DNA of 64,000 bases from Brooklawnia sp032229645 (GCA_963722295.1 CAVRLB010000008.1:98251-162250); one strand, 5' to 3'; shown: positions 36,749 to 45,962, numbered from the stretch's first letter. Notes: generated by a model not told the origin, from the sequence alone. Made by a program: numbers and translations.

Positions 36749-37957
36749 ATGGATGCCAGCAGGTTCGTCGACAGCGCTTTCGGCCACGCGATGCGAGAGC
36801 CCGGCAAGAAGTGGGCCTTCACGTACTACCTCCCGAAGCCCATCCCACGCCAACTTCCGCTGAGCGCCAAGGTCGTCGCGGCGATGTCCGACGCCGACGC
36901 GGCATTGGGTCACCTCCAAGGCCTCGGCATGGTCATCACTGATCCGAGCCTGCTAATCGGTCCCTACCTCCGCCGCGAGGCACTGGCCAGCTCCCGCATC
37001 GAGGGCACCCAGGCATCGCTGTCCGAGGTCTTCCAGTCCGAGGTTGACTCGACTACCGGAGATGACGACACCGAGGAGGTCCGTCGATACCTGGAGGCGA
37101 CCGAACTCGCCTATGAGCTGGCCAAGTCGCTTCCCATCACACAACGGCTCGTACTGCAGGTGCACGAGGTTCTATTGCGGGGCGTCCGAGGCGAGGAGAA
37201 GAACCCCGGCGAGATGCGGACCAGCCCGGTATGGGTCGGACGCGCCGGCGCGACACCGGAGAGTGCGGCATTCGTTCCGCCCCTCCCTGAACACCTGCCC
37301 GACCTGATGCGCGACTGGGAGTACTTCGTCAACGAGGACGGCAGGCACCTCCCTGCGCTCATCCAAGCCGCCCTGATGCACTACCAGTTCGAGACCATCC
37401 ATCCCTTCCTGGACGGCAACGGACGCATCGGGAGGCTCCTGATCAACCTGCTCCTCATGGCGCGCGGCCGGCTCCCCATGCCACTGCTGTATCTGTCCAG
37501 CTACTTCGAGAGCTATCGCCAGACGTACTACGACCGTCTACAGGCCGTCCGCGAAGCAGGCGACATCGAGGGTTGGTTCCTGTTCTTCCTCGAAGCTGTG
37601 AAGTCGCAGGCCAACGATGCAGTCGAACGCTCACGCGCTCTGGTCGCCATCCGCGAGTCCTACCTCTCTGAGGCCATTCAGACGCGCTCAAGCCTGCCGG
37701 CCTTGGTGGAGCTGATCAGTCGGACGCCAGTTGTCGCGGTGAAATCCGTCCAAGCTGCGACCGGCCTGACCAACCAGGGCTCCCGAACGCTCATCCACGC
37801 AGCTGAATCCAGGGGATGGCTCCAGAGCATCGGCACGCGCGGCAGGGGGGGCAGGGAGTTCTGGGTTGCGCCGCGCATCCTCGAGATAATGGACGCACCC
37901 ATGTCCTATACCCAGAGCAGCCACCAAAGCTCCGACGCTGAGCTGACCTCGTCCTAG
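36749..37957 (+). CDS. Fic family protein (AMPylator) with C-terminal winged helix
   Basis: A 402-residue protein. The N-terminal Fic_N segment carries the inhibitory helix motif SSRIEG (S-x3-E-G, near residue 80), so it is a class II, self-inhibited enzyme. The catalytic motif HPFLDGNGRIGR begins at His218, with all active-site residues. Residues 310-385 form a winged helix (VKSVQAATGLTNQGSRTLIH). Family members transfer AMP from ATP to protein hydroxyls; the target is unknown. The DNA-binding tail and the iterated inverted sites just upstream suggest autoregulation, which is inference. The gene ends about 135 bases before the tRNA-Ser att copy. Confidence 0.9.
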   Translation: MDASRFVDSAFGHAMREPGKKWAFTYYLPKPIPRQLPLSAKVVAAMSDADAALGHLQGLGMVITDPSLLIGPYLRREALASSRIEGTQASLSEVFQSEVDSTTGDDDTEEVRRYLEATELAYELAKSLPITQRLVLQVHEVLLRGVRGEEKNPGEMRTSPVWVGRAGATPESAAFVPPLPEHLPDLMRDWEYFVNEDGRHLPALIQAALMHYQFETIHPFLDGNGRIGRLLINLLLMARGRLPMPLLYLSSYFESYRQTYYDRLQAVREAGDIEGWFLFFLEAVKSQANDAVERSRALVAIRESYLSEAIQTRSSLPALVELISRTPVVAVKSVQAATGLTNQGSRTLIHAAESRGWLQSIGTRGRGGREFWVAPRILEIMDAPMSYTQSSHQSSDAELTSS

Positions 37958-38058
37958 TATCGCCGGCCTCGCTGAGCTCCGGGTAGATGAGCCCCGAGAA
38001 GATAGCGCACATTTAGCGCACAGACACGCGGGCAGCTCCGAAGCTCACGGCTGAAACA

Positions 38059-38090
38059 GCGATTCCCGCCCTAGTCAGAGCGGGAATCGC
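38059..38090 (-). terminator. Hairpin downstream of the tRNA-Ser 3' end
   Basis: GCGATTCCCGC (38059-38069) pairs perfectly with GCGGGAATCGC (38080-38090) around a 10-base loop. Read on the minus strand it follows the tRNA-Ser CCA end by two bases, so it looks like the original tRNA terminator left on the chromosome side of the insertion. Confidence 0.6.
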
Positions 38091-38092
38091 GG

Positions 38093-38115
38093 TGGCGGAG
38101 GATACGAGATTCGAA
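38093..38115 (-). other. attL: 23-bp tRNA-Ser 3' end copy
   Basis: Read on the minus strand this is the T-loop TTCGAAT, the T-stem strand CTCGT, the acceptor strand ATCCTCC, the discriminator G and CCA. That acceptor strand pairs with GGAGGAT, the usual start of tRNA-Ser. The five bases before the T-loop are not the complementary T-stem strand, so the rest of the tRNA is absent here. This is what integration at a tRNA 3' end leaves on one side; the intact gene should lie just beyond position 64000. Confidence 0.75.
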
Positions 38116-38312
38116 TTAGAGCACGAGCATTTTCGAAGCCCCTTCCCAAGTCCTCAATGACGCTTCTGGCTAGGGCATTCGTGCTCGGCTTTTCGGGTTT
38201 GCGTGGACATGCGTGGGCGTGGCTGGCGAAACTCGGGGCACACTCGGGGCACGAAACGTGCTTCAATCGGTGCGGGGCCTCCATCCGGTTCGGCCCGGAG
38301 GGGACGTGGGTG

Positions 38313-39675
38313 ATGGCGGAGGGTCGGCGGCCGTGGGGGAAGGTGCGCCGGCTGCCGTCGGGGCGCTATCAGGCTTCCTACATTATCGGCAGTGTCCGCG
38401 GGGTCGATCCGGGCATCCGTTACACGGCGTTGCAGACGTTCGACGCCAAGGGTGACGCGTGGGGGTGGCTGGACCGGGAACGGCGGCTGATCGACCGCGG
38501 GGACTGGACGCCACCGATCGAGCGGTTCCACGCGGCCGAGGAGGAGCGCCGGCGCAGGCAGGCGGCGCGGGAGGCCGCCGACGCGGTGCCCACGATCGCG
38601 GTCTACGGCTCACGCTACCTGGAGCGGGCCGACCTCGCCGCGACGTCGCGGGACCGGTACCGGCAACTGTTCAGATTCTACATTCTGGCCGAGCCGGCGA
38701 CGTTGACGAGGCGTGGGATGACGAAGGGGAAGCCGGTCGCGAAGCGGGGCTTGGGCGAGGTCCGGGTGAGTGAGTTGACCCGGGCCGATGTGCGGTTGTG
38801 GTGGCAGGGTCTGCCGGTGGGCGTGCGGGAGTCGTCGTGCCGACAGGCCTACGACCTGCTCCGGGCGATCATGAACTCAGCCGTCGAGGCCGAGCTGCAT
38901 CGACGCGAACCCGGTGCAGGTCAAGGCGGCCACCCAAGCGCAGGCGTCACGGGAACGGGACATGGATCCGTTGCCGATCGACGTGCTGTACGCCGTCGCG
39001 GCCGAGATGCCCGCACCCTGGCGGTTGGGTGTCCTGCTGGGGGGTGTGCTGGGCCTGCGCTCAGGTGAGGTACGAGCGCTCCAGCGGCGGGACTTCGACC
39101 TCACCGCAGACGTTCCCACCGTCAAGGTCCACCAGTCGGTGAAGGAGGCCGAGGGCAGGCTCGAGATCGGGCCGTTGAAGACGGCCCGCAAGGGCGTCGC
39201 GTCCCGGACCCTCCCCATCCCGGCCGCGCTGGTCGACGACGTCAAGGTGCACCTGCGGCAGTACACCCAGCCCGGCCGGACCGGGCTGCTGTTCTGGCGG
39301 ACCAGGGACGGGGGACCGGTGAGGTCGGCCGACTGGCTCAGGGCGTTCAAGAAGGCCTGCACGAACGTCGCCGACCGGCTCGAAGCCGACGCCGCCGCCC
39401 ACCTCGCACAGACCGGTGAGCCGGAAAGCGACGCCTCCCAACGGATCCGGGAGTTGCTCACCGGGCGGGGCGGCTACGTGTTCCACGGCACCCGCGTGAC
39501 TGGTCTCACCTGGGCCTACCGGCTGTCCGGGGGCAACCTGCGGGCGGTCCAAGCCATCGCCGGCCACACCTCCCCCAAGATGGCCCTGCGCTACCAACGC
39601 GCCGAAATGGACTACCTCACCACCGTCGCCGACAACGTCTCAGCCATGATCGAAGCCAGTACACGCCAGCCATGA
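38313..39675 (+). pseudogene. Tyrosine integrase of the island, single frameshift
   Basis: Repaired length about 453 residues. Residues 1-70 are an AP2-like arm-binding domain (WGKVRRLPSGRYQASYIIG), followed by a core-binding SAM-like domain (SRDRYRQLFRFYIL) and the catalytic domain. Catalytic residues: Arg in GLRSGEVRAL, H-x-x-R in FHGTRVTGL, GH in IAGHTSPKMAL and Tyr in ALRYQRA. The second His of the usual HxxRH is Val here. The frame breaks at 38898, where an extra C changes AELIDANPVQ into a Arg-rich reading that stops at 39068; the correct frame continues to 39675. If the base is real the enzyme is dead and the island is locked in. Confidence 0.85.
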
Positions 39676-39781
39676 TCGATCGAGCTCGACTCGGCGGGTG
39701 CCGGGGAGTCATGGGCAACCGGTGGAGTGGGTAAGGCCCACGTCACCCACGGAAGGGCGCCCGATTCGTAGCACTGAATAT

Positions 39782-39802
39782 TACTGACCAAATGTTACAG
39801 TA
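39782..39802. promoter_or_regulatory. Inverted repeat before the AlbA_2 regulator
   Basis: TACTG and CAGTA flank an 11-base AT-rich centre, ending five bases before the GTG start at 39808. It lies in a locally AT-rich stretch in an otherwise GC-rich island. A promoter or autoregulatory operator is likely from position. Confidence 0.35.
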
Positions 39803-39807
39803 GGGAT

Positions 39808-41226
39808 GTGTCTTCAGCTGACGTGGACCGCGCACTGTCCCTGCCTCCCGACCAGGTCGGGCCCGCGCTGGCGAGCCTGCCTGAAGACCAGTGGTTCGAG
39901 AGGAAGTCAGCCCGGACGGCGCCGCGGGACGTGGCCATCCCGTTGGTGGCCATGGCCAACGCCGACGGCGGCGTCCTTGTCGTGGGGTTGCACGACGGGC
40001 TCGTCGAGGATGTCCCACCCCATAGGCGCAATGAGCTCAGGCAGGTGGCGCTGGACTTCACCCATCCGCCGGTGCGGGTGCGCGTCCAGGAGGTGTTGGC
40101 GGCTTCCGCGGGCGGCGATCCCGTCACCTTGGTGGTGTTTCGAATCGAGCCGGGGGATCAGGTGCACACCACGCAGAAGGGCAGTTGCTACCTGCGGGTG
40201 GGCGACGAGTCGCGGCAGCTCACCGCCGCCCAGCAGCGTGAACTCGTCTATGACCGGGGGGCAGCACACTATGAGGCCACTCCCGTTGATCTCGGCGTGG
40301 ATGACCTCGACCAAGACCAGCTCGTCAGCTACGCCCGGGCCATTGGCGCTTCGTCCATCGAGGGCATGCTCGCCGCACGCGACCTGGTTGATCGCCGGGG
40401 ACGTCTCACCGTGGCCGCTGAACTGCTCTTCGACGGCCGTCCGCAACGGGAGTTCCCGAATGCCCTGGTGCGCGTCCTCAGGTACGGGGCAGACGAACGG
40501 GGCGTGGGAAGGTCGATGAGTCTGGAGGACGGCGAGGACGTCCGGGTGGAGGGCTCCCTGCCCCGCCAGATCATGGTGGCGTCCGACACGATCGACCAGA
40601 TGATGCCCAAGTGGCGCCAACTCGGTCCCGCGGGTCTGTTCGAGGCGCGAACCCGGATTCCCAGGGACGCCTGGCTCGAAGGGCTGGTCAACGCGGTCGT
40701 GCACCGTTCCTACAGCATGATGGGAGACCACATCCGGTTCGAGATCTTCCCGAACCGGGTCGAGATCACGTCGCCGGGACGGTTCCCGGGCCTGGTGAAC
40801 CCCGACAAGCCCCTGGAGATCAAGCGTTCCGCACGGAACCCCCGGATCGCGAGGGTCTGCGCGGACTTGGGCATCACCCGCGAACTCGGTGAGGGGATCC
40901 TGCGCATCTTCACTGAGATGCGCCGGCGTGGGTTGGTGGACCCGATCTACACCCAGTCTTCTTCCACCGTGACGCTGACCTTGCTCGCCTCCGACGCGCT
41001 GCCGGCCGAGGTGGTGTCCCGCCTTACCGGGAGCGCCCTCGCGATCCTCGACGCCCTGCGACTCGCGGGCCAGCCCCTGGGGACCGGTCAGCTGGCGGAG
41101 TTGGCCGGCGTGACCCGCATGACGGCCACTCGTGCCCTGGCCGCGCTCGAGCAGGAAGGCATCGTCACCTGGCGGGGAACGTCCAAGCGCGACCCTCGAG
41201 CAACCTGGTCCCTAGGCCAGCTGTAA
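39808..41226 (+). CDS. AlbA_2 / HATPase_c_4 / winged-helix transcriptional regulator
   Basis: A 472-residue protein with a GTG start. Residues about 25-130 form the AlbA_2 (Schlafen-like) domain (EDQWFERKSARTAPRDVA, ANADGGVLVVGLHDG). Residues 290-390 are a GHKL-type ATPase fold (LEGLVNAVVHRSYSMMGDHIRFEIF, GELG-like TRELGEGI). The last 65 residues are a winged helix (LAELAGVTRMTATRALAALEQEGIVTW). Proteins with this layout are common in mobile elements and defence islands and are thought to regulate transcription in an ATP-dependent way; the ligand is unknown. It follows the integrase by 132 bases and ends just before a perfect hairpin. Confidence 0.87.
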   Translation: MSSADVDRALSLPPDQVGPALASLPEDQWFERKSARTAPRDVAIPLVAMANADGGVLVVGLHDGLVEDVPPHRRNELRQVALDFTHPPVRVRVQEVLAASAGGDPVTLVVFRIEPGDQVHTTQKGSCYLRVGDESRQLTAAQQRELVYDRGAAHYEATPVDLGVDDLDQDQLVSYARAIGASSIEGMLAARDLVDRRGRLTVAAELLFDGRPQREFPNALVRVLRYGADERGVGRSMSLEDGEDVRVEGSLPRQIMVASDTIDQMMPKWRQLGPAGLFEARTRIPRDAWLEGLVNAVVHRSYSMMGDHIRFEIFPNRVEITSPGRFPGLVNPDKPLEIKRSARNPRIARVCADLGITRELGEGILRIFTEMRRRGLVDPIYTQSSSTVTLTLLASDALPAEVVSRLTGSALAILDALRLAGQPLGTGQLAELAGVTRMTATRALAALEQEGIVTWRGTSKRDPRATWSLGQL

Positions 41227-41231
41227 CACCC

Positions 41232-41257
41232 GAGCTGCAACATCAGTGTTGCAGCTC
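41232..41257 (+). terminator. Terminator hairpin after the AlbA_2 gene
   Basis: GAGCTGCAACA (41232-41242) and TGTTGCAGCTC (41247-41257) form a perfect 11-bp stem with a 4-base loop, six bases after the stop. A third copy of TGTTGCAGCTC follows at 41260-41270, so an alternative stem with a longer loop can form. No U-run. Confidence 0.7.
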
Positions 41258-41419
41258 GGTGTTGCAGCTCACCCAAGTCGACCCGGATCGAGGCGGCCGA
41301 CCGGCCAGCCCAGACGCAAAGTCGCTGGCACCCCGACAGGCGGCATCGCGGCCCGCACCATAGATGAGGTCGCAGCCGAGCAGCCGAAGGGTATGGTCCG
41401 CGGCGCGGCATGAGCGAGT

Positions 41420-41429
41420 ATGACGTCAT
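41420..41429. promoter_or_regulatory. Palindrome in the toxin-antitoxin promoter
   Basis: ATGACGTCAT is a perfect 10-bp palindrome 16 bases before the toxin GTG, directly followed by GCGTTATAGT, a plausible -10. Autoregulation by the HigA-like antitoxin is usual in this family; that this is its operator is inference. Confidence 0.4.
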
Positions 41430-41445
41430 GCGTTATAGTGGATGA

Positions 41446-41727
41446 GTGATCAGATCCTTCCGGGACCCGGCAACCGAACGGCTCTGGTCACGACAACGAG
41501 TCAAGACCATCGACCCAAGGATCGAACGTGTCGCCCTTCGGAAGCTGGTGATGCTGGACGCCGCCGAGATCCTCGACGACCTCCGAGTGCCTCCCGGCAA
41601 CCGCCTTGAGGCACTTCGCGGAGACCGAGCCGGGCAGCACAGCATCCGCATCAACCAGCAATGGCGGATCTGCTTCACCTGGACCGACGCCGGACCGGCC
41701 GACGTCGAGATCGTCGACTACCACTGA
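41446..41727 (+). CDS. higB: HigB-like type II toxin (RelE/ParE superfamily)
   Basis: A 93-residue protein, GTG start at 41446, of the HigB/'killer' branch: MIRSFRDPATERLW at the N-terminus, ALRKLVMLDAAEILDDLRVPPGNRLEAL in the centre and QHSIRINQQWRICFTW at the C-terminus. Family toxins cleave mRNA on the ribosome. It precedes the antitoxin, the order typical of HigBA. The stop lies 13 bases before the antitoxin start, with the antitoxin ribosome site overlapping its 3' end. Confidence 0.9.
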   Translation: MIRSFRDPATERLWSRQRVKTIDPRIERVALRKLVMLDAAEILDDLRVPPGNRLEALRGDRAGQHSIRINQQWRICFTWTDAGPADVEIVDYH

Positions 41728-41740
41728 GGAGGTGCCACCC

Positions 41741-42037
41741 ATGACAACCACCATTACCCCGATCCATCCGGGCGAGGTCCTGATGGAGGAGTTCCTGGAG
41801 CCGCTGCAGGTCAGCCAGAACCGGCTCGCCGTCGCGATCGGCGTGCCCCCACGTCGTATCAACGAGATCGTCCACGGCAAGCGGCGCATCACCGCCGACA
41901 CCGCCCTCCGGTTGGCTCGCTACTTCGGCACCACCGACCGCTTCTGGCTCAACCTCCAGACCCGCTTCGATCTCGAGATCGAGAAGGACAATCTCGGTAG
42001 CGCCCTCGACCGGATCGAACCCCTCAAGGCCGTCTGA
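41741..42037 (+). CDS. higA: HigA-like antitoxin (Xre family)
   Basis: A 98-residue protein with the HigA hallmarks HPGEVLMEEFLEPLQVSQ, then an HTH (LAVAIGVPPRRINEIVHGKRRI) and TADTALRLARYFGTTDRFWLNLQ. GGAGG lies nine bases before ATG 41741. It neutralises the toxin by binding it and represses the operon through the HTH. The pair probably stabilises the island. The in-frame extension above this start overlaps the toxin and is not needed. Confidence 0.92.
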   Translation: MTTTITPIHPGEVLMEEFLEPLQVSQNRLAVAIGVPPRRINEIVHGKRRITADTALRLARYFGTTDRFWLNLQTRFDLEIEKDNLGSALDRIEPLKAV

Positions 42038-42094
42038 CTTCCGGGGAGCGGCAATTGAGGGCGGTCGTGCTCGGGTGGCAGACTGGTCAGGATC

Positions 42095-42379
42095 TCGGCC
42101 TGGTCGGACGTCGTCGCACCCGACGGCGCCGTTCACGACCCGGCCCGCATCGCGTACCTGAAGGCCCACCTCGCCGCCGTCCTGGACGCCGTGGACGCTG
42201 GCGCCGACGTGCGCGGCTATTGCGCGTGGTCGCTGCTAGACAACTTCGAGTGGGCCCACGGGTACGGCAAGCGGTTCGGGCTGGTCCACGTCGACTACGA
42301 CAGCCAGCGCCGCACGCCGAAGGACAGCGCCCGGGCCTGCGCCGAGGTTGTCGCCGCGCACGCCCTCGAAGCGGGCTGA
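42095..42379 (+). pseudogene. 3' fragment of a GH1 beta-glucosidase
   Basis: About 94 codons read SAWSDVVAPDGAVHDPARIAYLKAHLAAVLDA and on to YCAWSLLDNFEWAHGYGKRFGLVHVDYDSQRRTPKDSA. These are the last two conserved blocks of family 1 glycosidases. The nucleophile TENG motif, the NEP motif and about 350 residues are missing, and there is no start codon or ribosome site. It is a decayed or recombination-truncated tail, wedged between the HigBA pair and a TetR gene on the other strand. Confidence 0.85.
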
Positions 42380-42395
42380 ACGAAGGGGTCCGGGC

Positions 42396-43007
42396 CTACC
42401 CGCGAACCGGCAGCCCGAGCGACGCCAGCACGGCGTCTCGCACGCGTTCGAAGGGCTCATCGGGATTGAAGGCCAGCCAGTCGAGGCCGGCGGTCAGGGC
42501 GGCGCCGGTGATCGCCGCGGCCTGCGCCGAGGCCAGCGCCTGGGAGCCGTCGGGACGCTCGGCCAGGAAGTCGTCGACCAGGCGGAGGTGGATGATCGCG
42601 CGCCACTGCTGGGTGCTCTCCCGCCACGACCGCTCGGTGCGGAACATCTCGGCCACCATGACCCGGGCGGCGTCCGAGTGGTCCTGGACGGCGCGGAGCA
42701 GGACGGTGACCACCGCCGCCCGGCGGGCGTCCCCGGTGAGGCCTCGGGTCGACTCCTCGAGCATCTCGTCGAGGAGGTGTGTGTGCTCGCTGAGCACGGC
42801 TTCCACGAGCCCGGCCTTGGAGCCGAAGTTGTAGTAGACGCTGCCCTTGGCGATGCCGGCCCGGTCGGCGATGTCGTCGATCGACGTGGAGGTCACCCCC
42901 CTCGCGGCGAACAGCGCGGTGGCCGCGGCGACGATCAGGCCCCGGGTGCGCGTCCGGCGGGCCACCTGGCCGGCGGTCGCCGCCGGGGGGTCCGGGTGAC
43001 CGGCCAT
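42396..43007 (-). CDS. TetR family repressor of the YhgE/ABC operon
   Basis: A 203-residue regulator. The N-terminal HTH reads FAARGVTSTSIDDIADRAGIAKGSVYYNF, the TetR consensus. The ligand domain ends in ASLGLPVRG. It is the third gene of a minus-strand operon (ABC ATPase, YhgE/Pip, TetR; 12 bases between the last two), so autoregulation of its own export operon is expected. A palindromic site over the operon start is a candidate operator. Confidence 0.9.
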   Translation of the reverse strand: MAGHPDPPAATAGQVARRTRTRGLIVAAATALFAARGVTSTSIDDIADRAGIAKGSVYYNFGSKAGLVEAVLSEHTHLLDEMLEESTRGLTGDARRAAVVTVLLRAVQDHSDAARVMVAEMFRTERSWRESTQQWRAIIHLRLVDDFLAERPDGSQALASAQAAAITGAALTAGLDWLAFNPDEPFERVRDAVLASLGLPVRG

Positions 43008-43019
43008 GGCTTCTCCGCT

Positions 43020-45962
43020 CTAGATGCTCAGTGCCGGGTGCAGCCGGGAAATCGACCACATCCGTTTGCGCGACGCGGCGATCGACGTGCCCGCGAGCGA
43101 CACGACGAAGATACCGATCAAGACGGCGAGGGCGATCCAGAACCGGGCCTCGATGCCTCCGGTGATCGCCTCCCGTAGGCCGTTCACCACGTAGGTCATC
43201 GGCATGTACGGGTTGATCGCCTGCAGGAAGGACGGCGTGGTCTGAATGGGGTAGGTGCCGCCTGCCGAGGCCAGTTGCACCATCAGCAGCACAATGATCA
43301 CCACCTTGCCCACGGCGGAGCCGAGGGTCACCTGGAAGAACTGCTGCAGGGCGAAGAACGCCGCCGCGGTCACGAGGGTGAACAGCACGGTCGCGGCCAC
43401 GTTCTTCGGATTGAGCCCGATCGCGAAGTGCATCACGCTGAGCATGATCAACACCTGGCCGACCGAGAGCAGCAGCGCGGAGTTGAGCGACCCCCAGGCC
43501 ATCCGGAAGCCGTTGACCGAGGTCATCAGCGCGCGGGTCTGCAGCGGGCGCAGCAGCAGCCACGTGATCAGGGCGCCCACCCACAGGGCCAGCGAGATGA
43601 AGAACGGCGCGAAGCCCTCGCCCCAGGAGTCGGCCGCCCACGTGTGGGCGGAGTCGACCGTCACCGGGCTGGAGACCGCGTCGGCGCGGGCGGTTCGTTC
43701 GGTTCCGTCGTCCTGCGGGATCTGCTGGGCACCGTCGGCGAGCTTGTCGCCGAGCGTGGCGGCGCCGTCCCGGGCCTCCGTGAGGCCGGACGCCAGGGCG
43801 GGGGTGTTGGCTGCGAGATCAGCCGTACCGTCCGCCACCTGCCGGGTTCCCGTGGCGAGCTGTCGGGCTCCGCTGTCGATCTGCTTCACCCCGGTGACTA
43901 GGGCGGGCACCTTGGCGTTCAGCGTCTGTGTGCCGGAGTGCAGGCCGGCTGCCCCGGCGTCCAGCGCGGCGACGCCGTCGGCCACCTGAGTGGCGCCGTC
44001 CGCGGCGGTGCCGGCGCCGGCGGTGAGCGAATCGAGGCCGGCGGCGAGACTGCTCGCGCCGGTGTGCAGTTGCTGGGCGCCCAGCACCAGGCCGGGGGAG
44101 TCGGGGGCGGTGCTGGTGAAGCCGGCCGCCAGTTGGGCGGCGCCGGCCTGCAGGGCCGGGATGCCGGTCGCGGTGTTGGACGCCCCGGCGCTCATCGTGG
44201 TGAGGGCGTCGGCGAGCTTGTCGGCGCCCGTGGTGAGCTGCTGGGCCTGCGCCGCGGTGGCCGGATCGGCGAGTTGCGCGGCGCCGGCCGTGAGCTGTTG
44301 GGCGCTGTCGGTGAGGGTCCGCTGCCCGGCGTCCAGGGCGGAGACGCCCTGGCCGATCCGGCTGTCCGGGCCGACCGCGGCGTTGATCGAGCTCCAGGCC
44401 GACTTCAGGGAGCCGGCCCCGGCGGCGAGCGTCGCCGCGCCGTGGTGGACGCCGTCGTCGCCGAGCAGGCCGTCTTTGACGCCGGCGGCGTACCCGGCCA
44501 GCCCGGTGGCGGTGCCCTCGGCATTCTGGACGCCGGTGCGCGCGCGGCTGAGGTAGGTCGCGGCCTTCGCGTAGTCGCCGTCGGCGAGGGCCTGCTGGGC
44601 GACTGCGAGGTACTCGGAGTCGATGTCGCCCAGCCCGGACGCGAGGTCGGAAGCCCCGCCGGCCAGGCCGGTGGTGGCCTTGCCGAGGTCGGAGCTGGAA
44701 CTGGTCGCATCGGCGAGCTGCCCTGCGGCGTCCGCGAGCTGTTTCGTCGCGGTCACCAGGTTGGTCTGGGCGGTGCCGCTGCTGCCGTCGCCGCCGGTGG
44801 CGGCGTACACCTGCGAGCGCCAGCTCTCGGCGCCGCCGGCGACCTCGCCGGCCCCCGCGGCGAACGCCGTGGCCCCGGTGGCGTACTGCCCGGCGCCGGT
44901 GGCGAGCGCGCCGAGGGAGGACGTCATGGTCTTCACCCCTGCCGCGAGCGCCGGGGCTCCGGTGCTCGCGTCGGCGGCCTGGGCCAGCCCCTGCTGCAGG
45001 GCGGTGAGGTTGGCGGCGCCCGCGGCGAGCGACTGGGCGCCGCTGCCGGCCTTCTGGACGCCGGCGAGGTAGGTCGCCGTGCCGTCGGAAAGCTGGTCGG
45101 CGCCGACGCCGGCGGTCTTCGTGCCCTGCTGGAGCTGGGTCAGCCCGCCGGTCAGCGCCGGCATCGAGGTGTTCAGGGCGTCGAGCCCGGTCGCCAGCTG
45201 GGCGGCCCCGCTGTCGAGTTGGCCGACGCCGTCCGCGAGGGGTTGGGTGCCGGCCGCCGCCTCCGCGGCCCCGGCGGCCAGGCTGCTCGACCCGCCGGCG
45301 AGCTTGGCCGCGCCCTCGGCCAGTTGCTGGGCGCCGACGTTCAGCCGGTCTGCGCCGTTGCCCGCGTCGGTCAGGCCGTCGCGCAACGTGAACGCGCCGT
45401 CGGAGGCCGTGTTGAAGCCGTCGCGGGCGTCCCCCACCCCGACCAGCAGGGTGTCGACGGCCGTCTGGCTGACCTTCTCGCGGACCGCCGTCTGCACCTG
45501 CAACATGGCCGACTTGCCGAGGGTCGAGGCGAGGAAGGAGTTCGTGTCGTCGTAGGTGACGTTGATGGACGCCGCGCTCGGGTCGTCGCCGCCCAGGGAG
45601 TTGATTCGAGCCGAGAAGTCCGCGGGGATGGTGACGCTGAAGTAGTACGTGCCGGCGTTCACGCCGGCGGCCGCGGTGGCGGCGTCCACCTGGTGCCAGC
45701 CGATCTCGTCGCCATCGACCAACTCGTCGACCACGTCCTGCCCGTAGTGCTGAACGGTGCCGTCACCGTCGGCGTTGGGCACGTCCCGGTTGACGAGGGC
45801 GACCGGGAGTTCGTTCATGTGGGTGGTCGGATCCCAGAACGCCCAGACGTACATGGCGCCGTACAGCAGCGGGATGAGCAGCATGACGGCAACGGCCGCG
45901 CGGGTGATGGGTTGGCGCCGGAAACGCGCCAGTTCGGTTCCGTGGGAGGTCCAGGCAAACAT
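43020..45962 (-). CDS. YhgE/Pip domain membrane protein (large export-type permease)
   Basis: A 980-residue protein. One N-terminal helix (about 22-45, LLIPLLYGAMYVWAFWDP), then about 700 residues of extracytoplasmic sequence, then five to six C-terminal helices of ABC-2 type (from about 790). The large outer domain is a series of heptad-like GA/AG-rich modules of the type LxxGAxxLAxGxxxL, repeated more than 20 times; this pattern is typical of YhgE/Pip proteins, including the phage-infection protein Pip of Lactococcus and relatives of MmpL/ESX accessory proteins. It shares an operon with an ATPase, so ABC-2-like export is likely. Function in this host is unknown. Confidence 0.88.
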   Translation of the reverse strand: MFAWTSHGTELARFRRQPITRAAVAVMLLIPLLYGAMYVWAFWDPTTHMNELPVALVNRDVPNADGDGTVQHYGQDVVDELVDGDEIGWHQVDAATAAAGVNAGTYYFSVTIPADFSARINSLGGDDPSAASINVTYDDTNSFLASTLGKSAMLQVQTAVREKVSQTAVDTLLVGVGDARDGFNTASDGAFTLRDGLTDAGNGADRLNVGAQQLAEGAAKLAGGSSSLAAGAAEAAAGTQPLADGVGQLDSGAAQLATGLDALNTSMPALTGGLTQLQQGTKTAGVGADQLSDGTATYLAGVQKAGSGAQSLAAGAANLTALQQGLAQAADASTGAPALAAGVKTMTSSLGALATGAGQYATGATAFAAGAGEVAGGAESWRSQVYAATGGDGSSGTAQTNLVTATKQLADAAGQLADATSSSSDLGKATTGLAGGASDLASGLGDIDSEYLAVAQQALADGDYAKAATYLSRARTGVQNAEGTATGLAGYAAGVKDGLLGDDGVHHGAATLAAGAGSLKSAWSSINAAVGPDSRIGQGVSALDAGQRTLTDSAQQLTAGAAQLADPATAAQAQQLTTGADKLADALTTMSAGASNTATGIPALQAGAAQLAAGFTSTAPDSPGLVLGAQQLHTGASSLAAGLDSLTAGAGTAADGATQVADGVAALDAGAAGLHSGTQTLNAKVPALVTGVKQIDSGARQLATGTRQVADGTADLAANTPALASGLTEARDGAATLGDKLADGAQQIPQDDGTERTARADAVSSPVTVDSAHTWAADSWGEGFAPFFISLALWVGALITWLLLRPLQTRALMTSVNGFRMAWGSLNSALLLSVGQVLIMLSVMHFAIGLNPKNVAATVLFTLVTAAAFFALQQFFQVTLGSAVGKVVIIVLLMVQLASAGGTYPIQTTPSFLQAINPYMPMTYVVNGLREAITGGIEARFWIALAVLIGIFVVSLAGTSIAASRKRMWSISRLHPALSI

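Larger units (their letters stand above)
37958..38312. other. Gap between Fic gene and integrase: island boundary
   Basis: This 355-base interval holds no gene. It contains direct repeats TAGCGCAC at 38003 and 38014, a terminator-like hairpin at 38059-38090, the tRNA-Ser 3' copy at 38093-38115, and a pair of direct repeats TCGGGGCAC at 38234 and 38245 upstream of the integrase. The TCGGGGCAC pair recurs in inverted orientation at the right end of the window (63892-63912). Confidence 0.75.

Noticed and set aside
38093..38115. Complete tRNA-Ser gene at the left boundary
   Set aside because: Only the T-loop, T-stem 3' strand, acceptor 3' strand and CCA are present. No anticodon arm or D-arm sequence lies to the right.
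39687..39807. Small RNA or riboswitch between integrase and AlbA_2 gene
   Set aside because: The AT-rich stretch contains only a short inverted repeat that fits an operator; no conserved riboswitch fold is visible.
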